Of a stretch of 51,932 nt of DNA, positions 32,017 through 41,216 are shown one piece after another (positions within the stretch are counted from its first letter, which is position 1; each line of letters begins with the position of its first letter). The notes below the pieces were generated by a model. That model was not told the DNA's origin and searched no databases. It was given only the letters and a program-made list of their open reading frames with translations. The DNA lies in contig QNFP01000003.1 in the NCBI GenBank assembly GCA_003645535.1, forward strand, positions 1-51,932. The letters are read 5' to 3'. The translations under genes and the position numbers were made by a program. Origin of the DNA: Gammaproteobacteria bacterium (GTDB lineage Bacteria; Pseudomonadota; Gammaproteobacteria; Pseudomonadales; Porticoccaceae).

Positions 32017-35000
32017 ACCTCGGAATCTGCCAGCGGGGTGACGGCATTCAACAGCGCGTCTACAGCGCCCTGAATATCACCGGATGATCTCGCGGTTTGA
32101 GCCGCTTGGGCATCACCCAGAACATCGGCAAAGTCATCGTCATCCGGATAGTTCCCGACCAGGGCCTGCAGCAGAACAATGCCATCGCCAAGGAAGTCAC
32201 GCGGCGCTTCGGAGGGCAACAGGAGCTGGGTTTGGCCGATCTCGATAAGTTCATCTTCAATCTCTACCCCCACAGTAATATCCATCACCGCATCCTCGCC
32301 ATCGAGCAGTTGGGCGTAGAAGGTGGCCTGGGCGCTCTCGAACTCACCCAGCATCACGTTCCAGCGCCAGATATTGGCCAAAGAATCCACTTGCGTCATG
32401 GTGGGAATCTGGTCGATGGCGGCCAGGTTTTCAGGGAGGTCGAAGAACACCTGCACCTGTACTGGGATTTCCAGGCTGGTGACCTCAACACCAAAGGGCA
32501 GGATGGCACCCTGGCGCACGGGGAAGCTGTCGGGCTGGATGTAATCCAGGGCATACAACATCAACTGGGAATAGACATTGGTGCCCCCGAGCAAGGCGGC
32601 TTCATCCAGGGTATCAAAGCCTGCGTACACCGCGTTGCCTCGGCCATAGTGGTAGGCCACCACGGCGGCATCGGTATCCGACAGGTTGTAACACTCTAAT
32701 TCCGTGGTAGCCGTGCCCTTCTTCGGATTCACGTAAGCACCGAGTACTGAGGCGCCGCAGCGCTCAAAGTCGAGCTTGGTGTGGGGATCGAAAATGGTTT
32801 CAGGCCAATCGGGGCCCAGTGCACCCTGGGGAATAATCACCCCGTCGGCTTGTTGGTCTTGGCCGGTGCTTTCTATACCCAGCACTTTTTCAATGTGGTT
32901 GTTGCGGCGATTGAAGGCACCGGCGATGTACAAACCCGCACCGGTGTTAATGGCCTCGCCCAGTTGCTGCTCCACTTCGGGCAATAAACCCACCTTCTCG
33001 GACATCAGGGCATAGCTATGGTAGTTGCCGCTATAGAATTCGCGGGTGAAATCTTCGGCGGTAAAGACAATGGTGTAACTGAAGCCTGCAGTATCCAGCA
33101 GATTACGCAGGTAGCTTTCCTGTAGGGGCAGGCTGGCAATATCTGATGTACCGTTTTCACCATTCCCACCGGGCTCATCCATCAAGATAAGCAGGCGGCC
33201 CCGGGTACCCAAGCCTACGCTAAATTCTACGGGAGGCAGAGACACGGTAAAGGCGGCAAAATCCAGCGTCGTGATATCTTCACCCACCTGCGCTTGCAGC
33301 AGGCAGGCATAGCCGCCAGGGGCCAGATTGCCAGTAGCATGCAAGTGACTGGTGTTGTATTCCATTCCGGGTGTAAACACCAGTGATTCGCTATCAATAC
33401 CCTCATCGAGTTGCTCATCCACATTCACCAGACGATAGAATAACTGGGCGTCGACCGATACTGAGGCAGAACGGTTGTTAATCTGCTCAGAGCAGGTCAC
33501 CGACTGGCCTCGGTACACGTCTGGCATATCCACGCTCACCGAGCCCACCAAATGGGCCAGTGGCTGCTCAATCACACTGAACAGGGTTTCACTGGTAGCC
33601 AGTTGTTCGGTGACCGCAGCATTCCAAATGGTGATATTAGCGTAATACAGACCCGCTGCCGCATCATCCAAGGCCAACAGGTCAAGGTAGGTATTCACCG
33701 CCCCCGCTGATAATTCATTGATAACAATATTTTTGCTGTAAACAACGACGCCGTTGGGGCCGGTAACCCGCAGGGCAGCCAACACCGGCGCTTGTGTGGC
33801 ATTGAGCACCTCGTTGATCACCTTGGAGGCCAGCTGCACATTGGCATAAGGCGTATAGATTTGCTGGTCTGTAGAAATTTGCGCACCGTAGGCATCCGAA
33901 TACCCTACTTCTACTTCCCCATCCGAGGGCAGAATGGCAAATGCAGCAACTGCCTCAGCTTGCACCACGCCCTGGTCATTTTCGACCTGGGCAAACACTT
34001 GATAAGGCCCTGCCGGGTACAGCCCGGTATTCCAGTTGGAATCCGTATTCTGCTGGGCACCGGCCAGAATACTGACGACTTCACCGGTGGTTACCTGGGC
34101 AATAAAGCTGCCTTGAGCAGTTCTGATGGTGACATTGATTTCACCGTTGGAGAAATCGGTACCGCCATTGCTGACCAGGCTATCGATATCTACGGTTTCA
34201 TTGGCCAGATAGGATGGCTTGTCAGTGCCTGTCGTTAAGCCGATATCACTCACCGCCGTGACGATGGGAATATCGATGGGGCGAATGAGCTCTTCACCGG
34301 TAAAGGAGTTGGCGAAGTGGAGTTGTGCAAGATCGGCTACGGGGCGTTGTTCGCCTAGCGCCAGACCGATAATGCCGAGATCCATTTCAATGTTACGCCC
34401 TGAATTGGTAACACCCACAAGATCCCATTCATAGTGAACCGTGCCATCGCCCAACACTTCGCTGGTATCAGGGGTAATGGAAACGCCTAGCATCTCAACA
34501 TCTTCAGGGAGTGTGAGCTCTACGCCAACATCCAACCCACCCAGGCGTTCCAGGGCCCTGGGCATATAGGCCATGACCATGCTGGTAGAGCCCAAGCGTG
34601 TGCTGAAATACGCACCCGACCAAGAGCCGTTACCGTCTTGAGTGTTCAATAGATAAGTAATGGCATTGCGCACCATAGGGTCTTCGGCGGAAGGGTTGGT
34701 GTAATCCAGGGCATAACCCACCCACGCCGTGCTTAGCGGGTCACTGCCAGAGTTGGAATACTTGCCCCAGCCACCATCAACCCGTTGCCGATTGCGCAGC
34801 AACTGGGAAATATAGTCTTTTGCATCGGCAATTTGCGTCAGAAGCATCGGGTCAGTGGTCACCTTTTCAATTTCCGACAAACCCATTAAACGGAAGGCTA
34901 CGCGGGTGATTTCACTGTCGTTGTTTTGGTGCGAGGCGAGGAAGTAGCTGGCAACGCTAGGCAAGGCACTTTGCAGCGTACTGACAAAGCTGCTATCCAA

Positions 35001-38000
35001 TGCCGAGATGGTCACCGTACCCAGTACGTTGGAACTATAGTCAGTGAAGGCCACGCCCCCATTAATGACAGCAATGCCGTAAAGGCTAATGGTATTATGG
35101 TTACGGCCAACCAAGGCAACCACTGATTTATCTGGCCGAATCAAATGCAGTGCTGTTGGAGACGATGCACCCGAAGAGGAATGATTCTGAGTTGATACAT
35201 AGTAACTCTCGCCATCGCCCACGTTGGCTATCTGAACGGGACGAAAGGCCATTCCATCGGCAAAAACCGATACGTTACTCTGTGGGTCAACCGCCAGTGT
35301 GTTGTAGCCGTAATAGTTGGTTGCGAGTAAAACACCGCCATCACCACTCACAGTTAGGCCCATCGGCGCATTTAATAGACCGCCAGCAGTGAATACAACA
35401 GCATCCAGGCCGGTAGTCACCTGCCAGATGCGATGGTCATTGTAGTCTGTAATATAGAGGTCACCATTCCAGAAAACGACATCGCGCAGCCCTGACGACG
35501 TCAGATAGACCTCCTCGACCGTACCGTCGGTAAAGATCTTCACCAGACTGGTCTCGGTCGTGGCGTACAACGTGCCGTCCACATCGACGACTACATCCAT
35601 AAATTGCCTGTTATTGCTATCCAGATAAAGAACTTCACTGGTACCTTGCGACACGTCAACGCGTTCGATCATGCCCTGTTTGGCAAGGGTCAGGAAATTG
35701 CCATCCTGATGTAAGCCCCGGGGCCGACCGCGAGAAGTATTCAGTACAATATTAGCGCCTATCTGGTAATCCAACAGCGATTCGCCTTGCAATGCCTCAT
35801 CTGACTCAATGAGGTCCACAATGGCTCGAGTTGTAATGGCGGTACTGCCCTCACAACAGGTGCTTAACCAGCCCGTTTGATGATCTCTGACCCAGTAGAC
35901 ACTACTGCCCGAGGTTGATCGACGAGACCAGAGATACTGTAGCCCCTTCAGTTTGGTCCGGTGCGCGCCAGCTTTGTCAGGCCACTCTGTGAGTGCCCAC
36001 GTTGCCAGAAGCTGTTGGGTACGGATGAAACTGTTTGAGTTATGAGTGATGCGCATTCGGCCATCATTTTGTTGCGAGCTGGCAATCACGTTAAATAGAA
36101 AGGTTGTGTCATCCTCATCAATTGTCGTAAACGGTAAGGAGGACGCCATACCCACCAAGGATTGCGTTTGTATGTGGCAACCCAAACACCGGTTTCGGCG
36201 GTGCCACGACGTGGCCTGGTCACCCACAAACTCGCTGCCGACACGCACCGCTTCAATGGCGCGCTCAAATAGCGGATCTGTGGATGAGCCCTGGGTAGTA
36301 TCAACACCACTTACCCTAAGAAGCGCGCCCGTCTGGTTATCTCCTTCGGGGAAAACGTTCTGATCGAGAGAGAAGTCCGCGATAGCGACATCACCCACAT
36401 AATACACACCGAGTATTTCTCCCGCGTCGGGCAAGCCTTCGTGCACCACTTGTACCGATAAATGGCCGGCCTCTGTAGGCACCCATTCACCGAAATCAAG
36501 TGTTGCTACATCCCCGGAAGGCAGTTCATCTGCCGAGACGGTGCTGGTTACCAATTCGTCACCGGCTTCATTGGCTAAAGTAAATGCATAGGTTCCCGCC
36601 GCCAGCACGTCGTTACCGGTGTTTACCAACAAGACCTGCAAGCTCACGGGGGTTTGTGTACCTGCCTGGGACAGTGGCGGATCAAAAGTCAGGTCACCAT
36701 CAAGCTGTATCGACGGCACAATATCGATATGCGTTGAGTTACTGTTGAAAACAACACCGCCAGGCAGGTTTTGATTGATAGAACCGGGCTCTACTAAATC
36801 TACCTTTACCAGGTATTGCCCAGGAGCAAGCTGACCGGTGTTATAGGGGAAGGTAAGCACCTGCACCTCTCCTGCCTGAAAGCTCACTAATGGGTCTGTA
36901 ACGGTTGTTCCCGGCGTGTACGGGGCCACATCAGCGACCCATTCGCCTTCAGCATTAAATACTTGGGCCCGGACCAGTACGGCGGCCGATTCTGATTCGA
37001 GGTTTTGTATTGACGCCGTAAATGTCGCATCTGCATTCGCGCCCAACACACCCGCAGGCGGGTTCACGTAGTACACTTGCCAGCCCTGGTTATTCACCGC
37101 CTCCAGCGTCAGATCAAGAAAATAATTGCCGAACTGTTCTACGTTAATAGATTGTGTAAAGGGGCGGTAACCGGCCTTTGTGGCACTCAATGTAAAGGCC
37201 AGCACATCAATATCGGTGATCGCATAAGCTCCAAATTCATCACTGAGGATACCCAACCCGGAGCCGTCAACATCCAGCACCACACCCTCGACAAGCTCAC
37301 CAGTAGCATCAACAATGGTGCCGTGCAAACTGATGGCGTCGACGACTTCTCCATTGTCGGGTGTCAGTGACACAGCCATTGCCACCTCACCAAAACCGCT
37401 CACTGTCACCTGATTCGTTTGAGCCAGATAGCCTATCGCGGAGACTGCCAGAGAAAATGAGGTATCAGTAATACCACTTATCAAAGCCACACCATTGGCC
37501 GCTGTCGTGACGGCAATGGCCCCTTGCACAGCGTTGGCGCCTGCGATGGGTAAGCCGCTTAATGCATCTCGAACGGTGATGGTTAAGGCAATAGAATCCG
37601 CCGCGTTTTCATCGGAGGTGGCATACAGGGGCAAATCGCCCATCGCACCTGCGCTCCCGGCCGGATAATTCAAATTGTAACTTGCACTGGTGTAGCCCGC
37701 TGCAGATATAGCCAAGCTATGGTCGCCACGGGCAACCTCGGCAAAACCAAACAAGCCAGACGGCCCACTGACAATACTGCCGACTCCATCCAGTGACACA
37801 TCAGCGCCTGCCAGAGGAAGCCCCGTTGTGCCATCCACAATACGTCCGCCAAGGTCACCCGGTGTATCATCAAGCACCGTCCCTATGGCGTTAAGTTGTA
37901 TTCTGTAATCGTAGTTACTCCCCGCAGTTAGAGAAACTGCGGACGAAGACGCATGGTATCCTGCTGCGGAAATAGCTAGCGAATACGAGCCCTCATCAAT

Positions 38001-39242
38001 ATCACTAAGAAAAAATGCTCCCGCGCTATCCGTTGAAACTGAGTAGTTGGTTGTGCCACTCAATAACACCTGGGCGCCAGCCAAGCGCAACCCCGTGGAC
38101 GCGTCAACAACCGAGCCGCTGACCCTGAGAACGCCGTCGTCTTCGGCCAGTGGAATGGCACCCAAATCGTTGACACCGCCTTGTAAGACCAGAGATTTAA
38201 CAGTGGGCAGGTAGCCCGCTTTTGAAAATGCCAGGTTAATCGACGAAGCACCCAAACCAACCAATGAAAACCGCCCATAGGCGTCGGTGAGCGTATTGAC
38301 ACCAGCGTTGCTACTGGAGCTGACCTGAACACCCGCAATAGGCTGTGAGCTGCCAGATAAAACAAGCTGGCCAGAGACCGAAGCCAGAGTGCCGCCTTGT
38401 TGGCTGGCCTCGTATTGCAGTAGCGCCCGCAGGCATATCGCCGTGGAGAACACGTCCCCCTGCCAGCTACCGCTAACCGCCTGGCCGTCCAGCACCCTGT
38501 CTGCCAGATCGGAGAGGTCCGCAGAGGTATTGGTGTTGCTCAACGTAGATAGCGCAACGCAGGGGCCAAAAAAATCAACGGACAAGGGTGTGGTATTAAG
38601 CTCTGTATTTATCAAAAAGGATCGCGCATCCCCGATGGCTTCCGCCACCGTGGCAATAATGCCCTGGTACCCCAGTAGAAGGTTTCGAATACGGCCCGTA
38701 AGGTACACAGAATCGGTGGTGATATAACCCCATGCGCCGGTATCTCGCTGCGCATTAATCATATATTGCACAGCAGCAAAGCGCGTATTGGCATCGAACG
38801 CACCGGCAATTTCCAGCGCTTTAATCGCCCAGTACGTATCGTAGGGCGTACTCTGAAAACCGACCTCGTTACCAAAGCCCCCGTCCTCATTTTGTCGCTC
38901 TAACAACAACCCGGAGATCGTGACCCCATCAAGCTGAAGAATGCCAGCGATGACTTTTGCGGCGAGTAGTTCTGTATCGCTGCCCTGTGCTTGCGCCAGA
39001 TAGCTTGTTAGCTGTGACGGATCGAGGGACGCTGGCTCACCAATAAAAAGACGCGTTGCCAATGCTTCCAGTGTGGATTGTGTCGGGTTGGCGATATCGG
39101 ATTCAGAATACACACCGCCATCGGCTTGCTGGTGTGCGCCAATCCAATCCGCCCCGGGGCCCGCATGTAGCGAGTGTGATGTGAAAGAAAGGAGGAGCCC
39201 AAAGAATACGGTATAAAGAAAACCAGATTTTGGCATGCGCAA
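31944..39242 (-). CDS. Giant secreted protein with cyclase-like repeats, CarboxypepD_reg, CxxCH and CARDB-like domains
   Basis: The 2432-residue protein has a signal peptide (1-27) and squalene-cyclase/prenyltransferase-type alpha repeats (QNEDGGFGNEVGFQSTPYD). Carboxypeptidase regulatory-like beta domains follow (SGSSQPIAGVQVS, AGADVSLDG and others, about 285-740), then CARDB-like segments. A c-type-heme-like CLGCH motif lies in SWHRRNRCLGCHIQTQSLVG. An NHL/SMP-30-like propeller, a second cyclase-like repeat set (QRVDGGWGKY, TQDGNGSWSG), more CARDB domains and a C-terminal helical end complete it. It is the first gene of an operon with the toxin and immunity genes and is preceded by operator C. 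I infer an exported scaffold or delivery partner for the toxin. Confidence 0.75.
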   Translation of the reverse strand: MRMPKSGFLYTVFFGLLLSFTSHSLHAGPGADWIGAHQQADGGVYSESDIANPTQSTLEALATRLFIGEPASLDPSQLTSYLAQAQGSDTELLAAKVIAGILQLDGVTISGLLLERQNEDGGFGNEVGFQSTPYDTYWAIKALEIAGAFDANTRFAAVQYMINAQRDTGAWGYITTDSVYLTGRIRNLLLGYQGIIATVAEAIGDARSFLINTELNTTPLSVDFFGPCVALSTLSNTNTSADLSDLADRVLDGQAVSGSWQGDVFSTAICLRALLQYEASQQGGTLASVSGQLVLSGSSQPIAGVQVSSSSNAGVNTLTDAYGRFSLVGLGASSINLAFSKAGYLPTVKSLVLQGGVNDLGAIPLAEDDGVLRVSGSVVDASTGLRLAGAQVLLSGTTNYSVSTDSAGAFFLSDIDEGSYSLAISAAGYHASSSAVSLTAGSNYDYRIQLNAIGTVLDDTPGDLGGRIVDGTTGLPLAGADVSLDGVGSIVSGPSGLFGFAEVARGDHSLAISAAGYTSASYNLNYPAGSAGAMGDLPLYATSDENAADSIALTITVRDALSGLPIAGANAVQGAIAVTTAANGVALISGITDTSFSLAVSAIGYLAQTNQVTVSGFGEVAMAVSLTPDNGEVVDAISLHGTIVDATGELVEGVVLDVDGSGLGILSDEFGAYAITDIDVLAFTLSATKAGYRPFTQSINVEQFGNYFLDLTLEAVNNQGWQVYYVNPPAGVLGANADATFTASIQNLESESAAVLVRAQVFNAEGEWVADVAPYTPGTTVTDPLVSFQAGEVQVLTFPYNTGQLAPGQYLVKVDLVEPGSINQNLPGGVVFNSNSTHIDIVPSIQLDGDLTFDPPLSQAGTQTPVSLQVLLVNTGNDVLAAGTYAFTLANEAGDELVTSTVSADELPSGDVATLDFGEWVPTEAGHLSVQVVHEGLPDAGEILGVYYVGDVAIADFSLDQNVFPEGDNQTGALLRVSGVDTTQGSSTDPLFERAIEAVRVGSEFVGDQATSWHRRNRCLGCHIQTQSLVGMASSLPFTTIDEDDTTFLFNVIASSQQNDGRMRITHNSNSFIRTQQLLATWALTEWPDKAGAHRTKLKGLQYLWSRRSTSGSSVYWVRDHQTGWLSTCCEGSTAITTRAIVDLIESDEALQGESLLDYQIGANIVLNTSRGRPRGLHQDGNFLTLAKQGMIERVDVSQGTSEVLYLDSNNRQFMDVVVDVDGTLYATTETSLVKIFTDGTVEEVYLTSSGLRDVVFWNGDLYITDYNDHRIWQVTTGLDAVVFTAGGLLNAPMGLTVSGDGGVLLATNYYGYNTLAVDPQSNVSVFADGMAFRPVQIANVGDGESYYVSTQNHSSSGASSPTALHLIRPDKSVVALVGRNHNTISLYGIAVINGGVAFTDYSSNVLGTVTISALDSSFVSTLQSALPSVASYFLASHQNNDSEITRVAFRLMGLSEIEKVTTDPMLLTQIADAKDYISQLLRNRQRVDGGWGKYSNSGSDPLSTAWVGYALDYTNPSAEDPMVRNAITYLLNTQDGNGSWSGAYFSTRLGSTSMVMAYMPRALERLGGLDVGVELTLPEDVEMLGVSITPDTSEVLGDGTVHYEWDLVGVTNSGRNIEMDLGIIGLALGEQRPVADLAQLHFANSFTGEELIRPIDIPIVTAVSDIGLTTGTDKPSYLANETVDIDSLVSNGGTDFSNGEINVTIRTAQGSFIAQVTTGEVVSILAGAQQNTDSNWNTGLYPAGPYQVFAQVENDQGVVQAEAVAAFAILPSDGEVEVGYSDAYGAQISTDQQIYTPYANVQLASKVINEVLNATQAPVLAALRVTGPNGVVVYSKNIVINELSAGAVNTYLDLLALDDAAAGLYYANITIWNAAVTEQLATSETLFSVIEQPLAHLVGSVSVDMPDVYRGQSVTCSEQINNRSASVSVDAQLFYRLVNVDEQLDEGIDSESLVFTPGMEYNTSHLHATGNLAPGGYACLLQAQVGEDITTLDFAAFTVSLPPVEFSVGLGTRGRLLILMDEPGGNGENGTSDIASLPLQESYLRNLLDTAGFSYTIVFTAEDFTREFYSGNYHSYALMSEKVGLLPEVEQQLGEAINTGAGLYIAGAFNRRNNHIEKVLGIESTGQDQQADGVIIPQGALGPDWPETIFDPHTKLDFERCGASVLGAYVNPKKGTATTELECYNLSDTDAAVVAYHYGRGNAVYAGFDTLDEAALLGGTNVYSQLMLYALDYIQPDSFPVRQGAILPFGVEVTSLEIPVQVQVFFDLPENLAAIDQIPTMTQVDSLANIWRWNVMLGEFESAQATFYAQLLDGEDAVMDITVGVEIEDELIEIGQTQLLLPSEAPRDFLGDGIVLLQALVGNYPDDDDFADVLGDAQAAQTARSSGDIQGAVDALLNAVTPLADSEVFEAEEARWTLDVALLALLGELNP

Positions 39243-39330
39243 CGTCCTTGATCAGCAAATTTCGTGGACGGTACGACTTTTATTGAAATATTCGTGCTAC
39301 CGCCTGAGTGTTTTTATGCTCGGACAGTGT

Positions 39331-39370
39331 TTTATATAGAAAAAACCAAGTCAATTACACGCGATTACAC
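39331..39370 (-). promoter_or_regulatory. Operator site C, upstream of the giant-protein/toxin operon
   Basis: GTGTAAT half-sites on the minus strand lie at 39370-39364 and 39360-39354. An AT-rich TATAAA (39336-39331) follows after 17 bp rather than 22; the hexamer at the 22-bp position (AACACT) is poor. The site lies 112 bp before the start at 39242, the same distance as site F from its gene. Confidence 0.65.
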
Positions 39371-39545
39371 TGGGTGGATTATCTCGGCCAGGAGCAGACG
39401 CCCAATGTTTCACTACAGTAGGACGCAACGACATCAACGCAGCAGCGGCCCGGCATCCACTGTAGTGGAATAGAGGCATAACTCTCTGGCCATAACTATT
39501 CTGGGAAAGGTCACCACCACTGTCGGCAATTGGAACAATTTGGCA

Positions 39546-39588
39546 CTGTAATGCCGTGTAATGTCCGTTTTGCAGATTTACGTATAGT
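39546..39588 (+). promoter_or_regulatory. Operator site D plus -10, upstream of the deaminase operon
   Basis: Half-sites are CTGTAAT (39546-39552) and GTGTAAT (39556-39562). After 20 bp there is TATAGT (39583-39588). The gene starts at 39612, so the leader would be short. Confidence 0.7.
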
Positions 39589-39611
39589 CTTTCTTTAAAA
39601 GGAGAAACCTT

Positions 39612-40541
39612 ATGTTGATGAAAAATGTATTCGGCGGTATCTTTTTCCTTTCCCTTGTTACTTCCGGGTTAGCTGGTTGCATAATACAAAACACACACGA
39701 TGCCAGCGAGACCACGTCCGCACTGGCTAACATGGACGGTATTTTGCTACCTCCGGGGTCACACCCGAAGGCCCAGTGCGGAATCCCCGGCGTTATTAGC
39801 TACCAGCCATCACCAGCAGAAATCGAACGAGACAACATCTACCAACTAGCAACCTACGGGGTTGTTTACAAGGATTGGCAGACTACAACCTGGGGCGCCA
39901 ACCCACCGGCGCGAGGCTACAACATTGGCTCTATCCTGGTGGATACAAGTAAGAATTTGGGCGAGCAGATCGTGTGTTGGGCACGCAATAGCGTCATAAC
40001 GACTGGTAATGGCACCCAGCACGGAGAGGTGCGTTTGATGACCAATTACCTTTCCAATGCAAAAGTCAGCAGCTTGAAAGATAGAAGCACCCATTCCTTT
40101 AAGCTGTATTCCACTCTTGAGCCCTGCTCGATGTGTGGGGGAATGATGACTCTACAGTCACTTCATACAACGTTGTACGGTCAAACCGATCCAGATTACG
40201 GGGATGGAATACAGCGTTTAGAAGTGGACACACACCCTGCGGGTGGGTTTTGCCCCTATCCGCGTGGTGTTTATTCAAACGCGAGTAATCTCCCAATTCG
40301 TCAGCAAATCGATACCGCCTATGCTGCATGGCAAACCCAGGGCAACCGCGGATTAACTATATGGTTAACAACCCCTGAGGCGAAGGAACTATATCAACAA
40401 GCGATTAGTCAACTCAGCAGCTGGCAGGTAGCTTACACCGAAAACCAAATCGTGAAAGATAAGGCGCTGGATTATTTATCAAATACGGTGCCCACAAAAT
40501 ACACCGTACTTCCATATACAGTGGGTTGTACCGGGAATTAG
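39612..40541 (+). CDS. Exported lipoprotein with cytidine-deaminase-like domain
   Basis: The 309-residue protein has a lipoprotein signal with lipobox LAGC (Cys23). Its deaminase-fold core keeps both zinc motifs: His137-Gly-Glu139 (TQHGEVRLM) and Pro-Cys172-x-x-Cys175 (STLEPCSMCGGMM). An active zinc deaminase outside the cytoplasm is unusual, since such enzymes normally act on nucleotides or nucleic acid inside cells. Secreted deaminases are known as polymorphic-toxin warheads. AAGGAGAAACC precedes the ATG. The Trypco2-like and trypsin genes follow on the same strand, and operator D lies just upstream. Confidence 0.78.
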   Translation: MLMKNVFGGIFFLSLVTSGLAGCIIQNTHDASETTSALANMDGILLPPGSHPKAQCGIPGVISYQPSPAEIERDNIYQLATYGVVYKDWQTTTWGANPPARGYNIGSILVDTSKNLGEQIVCWARNSVITTGNGTQHGEVRLMTNYLSNAKVSSLKDRSTHSFKLYSTLEPCSMCGGMMTLQSLHTTLYGQTDPDYGDGIQRLEVDTHPAGGFCPYPRGVYSNASNLPIRQQIDTAYAAWQTQGNRGLTIWLTTPEAKELYQQAISQLSSWQVAYTENQIVKDKALDYLSNTVPTKYTVLPYTVGCTGN

Positions 40542-40621
40542 TTGGTCAGATATTCAATTGATGTTGAATCGTGGAATTGTGGAATCTTTCACCAACGCAT
40601 AATCCAACAATGGAGATCTCT

Positions 40622-41200
40622 ATGTTTGATAAATCACCAGTCTTTTGGCTCTTAGTTGTTTTATTCCCTTTCACTTGCAATGCCTATGCGGCCACCCCCC
40701 CTCCACTGGAAATGATGATAGATGAGGTAAAGACCGCCTTACTGGAGGTTTCAAAAGTCTCTGCAGCACAGAAACACCTACCCAGATTAGACAATATTAT
40801 TCTGGAGCTCAATGTAACTCAATCAAAAAAAATCGGAGGCAAGGTCAATTTGTTCATAGTGACCTTCGGGGCTGACAAAAACAAAGGTTTGACCAATACC
40901 ATTAAGATTACTTTACAACCGCCCTCCTATTCAGAAGGCGATGCACTGCCCGTATCTAGCCTGGGAATGTCTGAAGCTCTTGCCGATTCCATCCTGGCTG
41001 CTGCCTACGCCATCGAAGCCGCGAGCAGAGGCCTTCCTAAACTGGAGGCGAAGGAGGTCGTGAGTAAGATAATGTTTGTTATAACAGTGAATGGCGAAGG
41101 GGGTATTGGTATTGAATTCCCTCCATTTGATCTTGAATTTGGAGGCGGGGCATCTACAAAAGCAGTCCAATCCATCACGGTGACTTACAAAGTAAGCTGA
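40622..41200 (+). CDS. Secreted Trypco2-like (trypsin-co-occurring) protein
   Basis: From the ATG at 40622 (GGAG upstream) the protein has 192 residues and a signal peptide (about 1-22). Residues 25-95 fit the trypsin-co-occurring domain 2 pattern: an N-terminal helix (EMMIDEVKTALLEVSK), then IILELNVTQSKKIGGKVNLF and IVTFGADKNKG strands. A similar module seems to recur near the C-terminus (KIMFVITVNGEGGIGIEF). Trypco domains are adaptor-like partners of trypsin-type proteases in bacterial conflict systems, and here the trypsin gene follows by 16 bp. Export of a Trypco2 protein is unusual. Family assignment is by eye. Confidence 0.62.
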   Translation: MFDKSPVFWLLVVLFPFTCNAYAATPPPLEMMIDEVKTALLEVSKVSAAQKHLPRLDNIILELNVTQSKKIGGKVNLFIVTFGADKNKGLTNTIKITLQPPSYSEGDALPVSSLGMSEALADSILAAAYAIEAASRGLPKLEAKEVVSKIMFVITVNGEGGIGIEFPPFDLEFGGGASTKAVQSITVTYKVS

Positions 41201-41216
41201 TAGGAGGTCGCATCGA

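Noticed and set aside
32097-32699. Plus-strand 200-codon frame opposite the giant secreted-protein gene
   Set aside because: Shadow of a well-supported 2432-codon gene; composition is that of antisense sequence.
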